DNA of 64,000 bases from Tethya wilhelma (Eukaryota; Porifera; Demospongiae; Tethyida; Tethyidae): positions 21,367,838 to 21,431,837 of the forward strand of contig CAXIPT010000001.1 of NCBI GenBank assembly GCA_964030475.1, in the 5' to 3' direction. Both the position numbers and the translations under genes were made by a program. The notes under the pieces are model-generated. The model was not told the DNA's origin, searched no databases, and saw nothing but the letters and a program-made list of their open reading frames with translations. Positions 56,931 through 64,000 of the stretch are shown here, in pieces; the first letter of the stretch is position 1, and every line of letters begins with the position of its first letter.

Positions 56931-57066
56931 AATGTGAGCCCCACCTACTTTACACCACGTGCGCTGTCAGCAACTCAAGTCTGTGAGCCTGAGTCCTGTG
57001 AAAAGAAGTCAAAGACTTTGTTTGGAGACACCAAAAGAGAAAAGAAACTTTTTAGGCAACAAACAG
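56931..57066 (+). promoter_or_regulatory. NLR-family promoter block and exon 1, copy D
   Basis: 'aatgtgagccccacctactt' then 'accacgtgcgctgtc'. Candidate non-coding exon 1 ends 'ggcaacaaacag|gtatgat' at 57066, as in the orphan unit at 27294. Confidence 0.65.
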
Positions 57067-57194
57067 GTATGATTTACACAAATTAAAGGCTGTCTTGTTG
57101 GTTGTTAGGGTTGTTTAAGGAGGATGTGTCATTGACATTGTCACTGATAAAATAAATTTTGCTAACTAGATAAGTATCATTCTATTCATCCCAG

Positions 57195-60100
57195 CTCTTC
57201 ACCAAAGAAGTAAGGTGGTGATAATGCCCATCAGTGTAGAACAGTGGAGAGTGTCAATTGGACTCTGTTACAGTCGTCTACCTGTTGTGAGCAGGAATGT
57301 TGTTGGATGTGGTCCATGGTCCATCTTATTGGACTTGTTAGCCTCTCCTCTCATGATGTTCCTACAGTGGTGGTCTGAAGAGGCACAGCCATCACAACAA
57401 CAATGTAAGTTAATTGAAATGTACCTATAGGGCACTGACGGTCAAAAGGTCAAATATGTATGATGTTCTGTGTACTGTGTACTGTCATACAACTTTGACT
57501 TGAAGAACTTCTATTTCCTAGCTGTAGTCCAACACTCATATTTAAATACATAGTCGGTAAGTTGGTCTATTGTGGCATACGCCCCTCCTACCTAGATATG
57601 TCCACTTCTGTACTCAACAGGAAATGATTGCCAAAAGCTTACTTGACTATTCGACATAATTAATAGATAGCACCACTGACCACAGTCATTATATATACAA
57701 ACAAGAGAAGTATATAGTGGCCATATGGGCAATTGTGACACACAAGACACTGTCCACTTGTATAATTTTGAATTATATGACCATTACACTATTGTATTAT
57801 TAAGAATAATTCTATACTTCTGTTGTTCGTGGTACCCAGCCAGGTTTTTAAGGTAGATGGCATTTGTTTTTCATCCTCTCAATCAATACTGCATGAGTAC
57901 TCATTTTTACTTGTCACAGCTGCTATGCCATGTCTGTAAATTTTAGTGTCAGACTTTTGCTAAGTTTTTGCACCAATAGTCACTTTGGTAGTACATTTTA
58001 TCGTACATGTGAGTGACATGTGAGTGACATAGGGTTACCCGGTATATAGATGTAAAGATAGACCTCCATGGCCTACAGATTTTTCTTCATTATCTAAGCT
58101 CACACTGATGCACCAACATTGTTTTGATAATGTTGAAAAGCCTCTAGTGTTGTTCTTTTCATTAAGCCTTGGCACGTGCAGAGGATTACAGTAGTCATTT
58201 TGTCCATCTGTTCAATCAAAGTCTCAAAAAAGGCAGCACTAGTGGCAAAATTTATGGTACTTATGTATATAAGCATAAATGTCAGATCTTGTAGAAATAG
58301 ATTTTTTTTTGCTATCCAAATCAGCTGTGGTTGCTGAGATTGAGCTTCTTTGATTGCATACTTGCATACCAAGCTTTGAGTTGACACTTATTGATCTAGT
58401 GTGCATGTGCATTATCTAGAATCTGTGTGCTCACTGCATAATATGCTGCTTGATGACTGTTGGTCAGTATTCTTTGAACCATGGCAAGGCAGACAGGGGT
58501 TGACTTGCTTTATAAGTAAGCAGATAGATGTATTGTCATGCATAGATTTTCGAGTCAGTGCTGTATGACTAACTACTAGAGAATACCTGAGCTTTCCCAG
58601 ACGGTGTGTATAATCATAGCATATATATCATATAGACTAGGACTTGTGCTGCTTCATCACAAGGTTATGTGGTTTACCTTGGCCTGAGTGTATTAGTTTT
58701 CTTGATGCATTCATAGCTACTATGATGTGTTTTGTGTGCTAGTTGAGTGTGCCGATCGAGGCTTGTGCACCATCCATCAGTGTTTTCATTTCTTGAGCCC
58801 TCAGTAGTAAGAAATCTATAGCTTACAGTAACTTGTGGAGGTAATTTCTCAGTAAATAAATTGATCGAAGTGTATCATTAACTGATAATATTGTATCGAT
58901 CAGTCACATGATAAAAGTACCAGACCTTCCCCCTAGCTGACTGTTAATACGTGTGAAGAGGGAAAAGGCCTAGGCTGGGAATGAGGCTAATTCTGGGCTC
59001 CTTTTTCTTGTCACTGTACATCTATCGTGTCTATCAAAGGAGAAATGTGTGGTAAATTTTGTCTATCATCTCTGACCATAAGCATCTTTGGTATACAGCA
59101 TAACTTGTGACATGTGATCAGTGGTTATATACAACTTGTGGTTAGTGTAATTGCATCTATTCCAAACCTAAGGTGACTATGGCCAGGCCACATGCAGTGG
59201 AGCTTGGGGAAATGCGACAGTACCTTTCTTCTCTACTTTCAGGCTGGCCTGCATTTCTAGTATACAACATAACATTAACCCTGAAGGACCTTAAGGCAAC
59301 TAATTTTTGCAAGTATACTACATGTTTAAATTTTCAGATTGCTTAGTCACATAAATAAATTCATTTTCAGGAACAAACTGAATGAATATCATTAATTAAG
59401 CCTCGGCACGTGTATAGCATGTACAGAGGATTACGGTAGTCATTTTGTGTGTGTGTGTGTGTGTGCGTCTGTCTGTTACGGGATAATGAAGAAAGGCAGC
59501 TCCATGATTCGAACGGAAAGTACTTACATTCATATATCAAAAATCTTGCAAGAGACTGTAGTTCTGAGATACGAGGCTTTTGTGCTTCTCTGAACACTTA
59601 GCTTCAAAACTGCACCCATCAATCACGCCCCACATAATTATATGGTGCGTTATCTAGAAATACAGTTGAACTGGATGTGCTTCAGATGACAGAGCTCTGG
59701 CTCTCAGCCTTTGGATGTGATGTGCTTGGCTCAGGTGGCTTAGCTGCTTACAGGTAAGTAACTCAATTGATTGCAAGCTAAAAATCTGAGCAATCATAGC
59801 ATTACTCGTCTGGTTCATATTCTCTGATTTTTTTCTTGATACATGTACATGCACTCATAGCACTCATACCTGGTTCAAATCCCAGCTAGATCTCAAGATT
59901 TTTTCCCTGGCAGTGGTGTCATACAAGTGCGCTAGCTAGTTGAGTGTGCTGAGGCTTCTGCACCATTGGTGCCTTCATTAAGTTGGTAACAGAGTACAGT
60001 ACACTACCCATCATACAAGCCACTGCACCACACCACATGTAGTAATGTAAACCACCTCATGCTTCACAGCTTATGTCACGTTAGTCAGGGCAAAGCTAAA

Positions 60101-63100
60101 GGTAAGGGCAGGAATCGAACACGAATGACAGTTCATTTTCAACAAAATTGTAAAATTTAATACCAGTAAAATGCAAAGAATATAAATTACTGTACCTATT
60201 AATACATATGTCACCTTTTGGTATATTGTGTAAATTTGGCATCTGATTTGCTTTGTGAGTGCTTTACACAGATGCTAGATCAGCAGCAAAAATGGCAATG
60301 TGATGCATTATGATTGATAATTATTTGGTATCAGTTAGTGGTAAAGGATAGCATTAGTCTAAATAGTACATTAGATCAGGTAAAACAAGGTCAAAAGGTC
60401 AGCCTATCATTATTATTTCTCCCACAGCTTCTGTGAGTGGTTCCTCTGTGGTGGGTGATGTTTGTTGCCTTCTTAGGAAGGCAAATGAAAACAGTCGTAG
60501 CTTGCTAGCAGTGTTTCTCCTCATCATTGTAGCCAGACTACTCTTACAGTCTGGGAATGTGGAACGGAATCCTGGACCTGTTGGTAAGGAAATGTGTTCA
60601 CTGGTAGTAAAAGCCATTGATACTTCACCTTCATCTTCCACTGTAGATGGTCTGGTTTTGAAGGACCTGGTTCACGTGAGACGAGCTTTGTGGGACACTC
60701 GGGTAAAATGGTTTGATATCGGACTGGAATTGAACCTTGACCCTGCAACACTGGTAGTAATTAAAGCCAATGAGAACAGTGATGTGAACAACTGTTTCAC
60801 AGCCATGTTGACAGAATGGCTGAAACAAACCTCACCACAACCAACATGGTCGGCCTTGGTGGAGGCTTTGAAACAACCCAGTGTTGGTCACAGTCTCCTA
60901 GCAGATAAAATCAAGGAGCAGTACATTGAGCTGCCTGGTGCTGAGGGAGAGAGTGGTGCTTCAGCCATTGAGAGCCCTGGACAGCTGACAACTAAAAACA
61001 AAAGCTTTGGTTTAGTTGGTCTAGCTGAGGGACAAGCCAACAGAAGTAACAAACCATCTAAGACTGGTGAGTAAAATAAAGTCTTTATAGCATCAATAAT
61101 ATTATGATTATTTTTTTATAAACTAATCTTTTCTTGTCATAGATCCAGTTCATGTTCATGTTGTTTATTTGGAAGGAGAATTTCTGGTTCTTGTAAAACG
61201 TACATACGCTGCTTTGGTCAAACATAGAATTGACGTAAAAACATTCTGTGCTCATGCGACTACTCTCAGCTTAACTCTTAAGAAAGAACACCAAGAATTT
61301 ATTGACCAACACCTCCTGTCAGTGAAGAATGACACCACATTGATTGAACTATGGGTACGATTGAACAAATACTGGGACTTCCTCAACTACACCTTGCTAG
61401 AACATGTCATCAAAATGTTTACGCCCGAACAATTACAAACTCAGATGAAGTGTTACATTAGTGAACTAGAAGAGTTTCGTAAAGCAACTCATCTTTGTGA
61501 TTTCATTGAGTGTTGGTCAAAGAAAGGTGTCTCCCTCCCTGAAACAGAGCTGCAAGAGTTTGTGGTGAGAAAGAAAGGAAACTGGAAAGAGATAACCTTA
61601 GAGGACCTGGAGGAGTTGAAAAGAACAATAACTCATAAATTTTTTCTCCCGTCATTTGTCATGATCTTGAAGGACGCCACTGAAGCCAATTCATTTGTAA
61701 TTACCTGGGCCATCCCTGCTTCAATTGCTGCTGCCTTGAGAGAAGACATGACAAATATTGCAGATAATTTGAGAGAATTTTATAAGTTAAACCAGATTGA
61801 ACTCATTACCATAAATGGACAAGAGTGTTACTACTCCCCCGTAAAGAAGTATGCAGCCTACCTCAAAGGAATTTACTATTACAAAGAAGGTAAGAACCTT
61901 GCTCCTTTCAAACTAGCCAGTATTAGGAAGAGACAAGTTGATCACAGAACTATGGACACCTTCACAAGATCAAGTACCAGGGATAATGAGGAAGATGTCA
62001 TTTATACTAAGTATCCAATAACGGAAGATAAAGTAGGATGGACTGGCTTTTGGCAAAATCGTAAGGCAAAGCTAGTACTTATTGAAGGAGCACCTGGTGT
62101 TGGAAAAACAACCTTTAGTTCTCAGTTTTGTTACAAGTGGTCTCAAGGAGAAGTTCTACAAGAGTACTCTCTTCTTGTCCTCCTCCCACTACGAGACAAC
62201 CGAGTGAGATCAGCCGAAACCATTGCTGATCTCTTTCATCACTCTGAACTCCAACAAACAATAGCACAAGAAGTAAAGAGCAGCCAGGGTGAAGGGGTCA
62301 TCCTGTGGTTAGAAGGATTCGATGGACTAGATGAAGATCGCCGTACCAAGGCTTCAATATTCTTAGACCTGATTTACAGACAAATTCTACCAAAAGCAAC
62401 TATCTTTGTGACCAGCAGACCCTCGGCTAGTCAAGAGATTGCGAAGAAGATATCTGAAGAGACTGACCAACATGTTGAAATTCAAAGTGTACAAAATATC
62501 CAATTGGATCCCGAGCTAAGAGATTCACTTGTATTAGCCAATATGCATACACCCATTACTGCTGACATTGCTGCAGAGATGTTTGAATGGAGTCAAGAAA
62601 CAGACTCACCCCCTCCAACTACAATCACCCAGATCTACACAAGCTTCACCCTCAAGTTGTTGACACAGCATCTCTCCAGCAAAGAGAGATCCAATCAGTG
62701 GAAGCTACGTGAGTTTGATGACTTACCTCCTGGTGTTTCCAAACAGTTCTGGTCTCTCTGTGAACTGGCGTACAATGGAGTGTTAAAACAGCAGTTAGTA
62801 TTCAGTGACCTTCCCTCAGAGTTTGAGCCTCTTGGACTAATGAAGGCAGTTGAGCAACTCTATGATGAAGAGCACACCCAAAAGTCATACAACTTCATCC
62901 ACCTCACGTTGCAGGAGTATCTAGCTGCCTTGTATATCAGTCGACTATCATCAGAAGAACAGAATATATTGATTCACCAACATCACCAATCCAGCCATTT
63001 CAAGATGCTTCTACGATTTCTGGCTGGCATAACTCACTTATGCCATCTCTCACCAGACCTGACTCAGCAGTTATTGCACAGCCATAAGGATAACTTAACC

Positions 63101-64000
63101 CTCTTCCATTGGCTCTTTGAAGCTGGTGATGCCTCTATTGTAGCTACCATTGTAGGAAACGATTGGGTTGAAGTTGAATCATCATACAGTTGGACTCCCC
63201 TAGATTTTTATGTCATTGGCTACTGCCTTTCATTGTCAAACTGTGCATGGAACTTAAATTTTTCTGGGTTCATTGATGATGATGGATTGAAGATGCTCTT
63301 TAGAGGAGTGAAATTGAACAGTCAAGTTAAATGCAAGGGCTATATTGTAAGAGCTGACCTTTATTCCAACATAATAACTTCAGATGGCATGAAGTGTTTT
63401 TCACAACTCCCACAGCAAGTCTTACATGGTCTGATATCTCTCGACTTATCATCAACAGAACTCGATGATCTTTTACAACTAGCTAGAGCCGTACCATCAA
63501 TGACCTCGTTGGAAAATCTGGACATCAGTTGGAATCCTATTGGAAATGGAGGAGCAGTTGATTTGCTCAAGTCATTGTGTACCAGCAACACAATTCTTAA
63601 ATACCTAGATCTCCGAGATACTGGTATTGGAGAAGGAGACTGCGTTGCTTTAGGAGAACTATTGACTTGCTGCTGTAATCTGACAACACTCACAATTAAT
63701 GAGCTATCCTCAGACAGCGTCATCTCTGTCATGCGTGGTCTTCTTAAGAATAACTCACTTGAACATCTTACAATGAAGGGCTCACAGTTTGAACTTGAGT
63801 CTACAGCAATATTATCATCAGTATTACAACAGCCAAACTGCCAACTAAAGAATTTGGACATACGCAGTTGTGCTATCACCTCTGAAGGAGCAGTCCAATT
63901 AGCAGCAGGACTCACAGACAACCAATCATTAAAAGAACTTAATGTATCAGTAAACTCAATCGGTGATGATGGAGCTATGGCGTTAGCTGATATGCTGTCA
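57195..64000 (+). CDS. NLR copy D: leader-2A-Death-NACHT-LRR, cut by window end
   Basis: Leader exon 57195-57404 (ATG 57224), 60428-60583 (2A-like), 60647-61066 (Death), 61143 to the window end, open throughout. The leader is MPISVEQWRVSIGLCYSRLP ... LLDLLASPLMMFLQWW ... then SLLAVFLLIIVARLLL; it is 110 residues up to NPG. The Death domain runs GLVLKDLVHVRRALWDTRVK ... LKQPSVGHSLLADKI. NACHT: Walker A GAPGVGKTT; the Walker-B-like segment reads WLEGFDGLDED, with Gly (62331-62336 region) where B and C have Glu. About 18 residues after the TSRP sensor are missing in-frame relative to copy C (EILTTPK...EYTSSNAAIL). LRRs begin near 63350 and continue past the window. The only copy with no frameshift, stop or missing exon here, so the best candidate for a working gene. 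Its first coding intron holds two F4 elements. Confidence 0.88.
58161..58790. repeat. Element, family F4, in NLR copy D intron
   Basis: 'attaagccttggcacgtgca' ... 'gtgtgccgatcgaggcttgt' + 'gcacc'. No coding capacity. Confidence 0.6.
59397..59981. repeat. Element, family F4, in NLR copy D intron
   Basis: 'attaagcctcggcacgtgta' ... 'gtgtgctgaggcttctgcac', with 'ggtgccttcattaa' at the right edge. Includes a short GT run and 'tctgtctgttacgggataat'. Same plan as the 31025 element but without the satellite. Confidence 0.7.
60550..60579 (+). other. 2A-like ribosome-skipping motif, copy D
   Basis: SGNVERNPGP, identical to the other three copies. Confidence 0.75.

Overview
The window looks like nuclear DNA of a demosponge; Amphimedon queenslandica is my best guess (inference). 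Genes are split into many exons by short GT..AG introns and packed tightly on both strands. They include ordinary animal genes (AP-1 mu, FAM32A, OGFOD2, mitochondrial seryl-tRNA synthetase, a PLEKHH-like MyTH4-FERM protein) together with Death-NACHT-LRR (NLR) genes of the kind expanded in sponges. I rebuilt exons by hand from splice sites and reading phase. The exon sums are multiples of three for every gene that I call complete or that runs to a stop.

Layout. 1-3038 (+): 3' part of a guanylate cyclase whose catalytic exons are tandemly duplicated. 3439-7645 (-): ankyrin/Roc-COR/Death protein. 8514-11962 (-): an unusual protein with a CUE domain and an ADAR-type deaminase domain lacking its catalytic Glu; it shares a short divergent promoter with FAM32A (12138-13063, +). 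13375-20743 (+): AP-1 mu, 13 exons, introns full of fold-back repeats. 22550-24166 (+): secreted VEGF/PDGF-like cystine-knot protein. 25428-26989 (-): OGFOD2. 28432-34894 (+): mitochondrial seryl-tRNA synthetase; a 3.6-kb repeat element in one intron holds a 34-bp hairpin satellite. 35071-37666 (-): PLEKHH-like MyTH4-FERM gene. 40984-64000 (+): four NLR copies, A to D.

The main story is the NLR array. A full unit has a non-coding first exon, a short exon for a hydrophobic leader, an exon ending in a 2A-like ribosome-skipping motif, a Death exon, and one very long NACHT+LRR exon. A conserved promoter block (GAGCCCCACCTACTT plus an E-box-like CACGTGCGC) lies upstream of each complete unit. Head-to-head with each promoter lies OGFOD2: intact at 25.4-27.0 kb, and as decaying fragments before copies B, C and D. 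The duplicating unit was therefore an OGFOD2-promoter-NLR block. Copy D is the only one with no visible lesion, but the window end cuts it. Copy C has a 1-bp deletion in the linker. Copy B has lost its leader exon and has a premature stop before the LRRs and an ambiguous base. Copy A lacks NACHT and LRRs. An orphan promoter plus leader exon at 27.1-27.6 kb may be the 5' end of copy A, with two unrelated genes lying between.

Much of the non-coding DNA is short inverted-repeat elements. I sort them into families F1 to F5 below; the names are mine. I saw no tRNA, rRNA or CRISPR.
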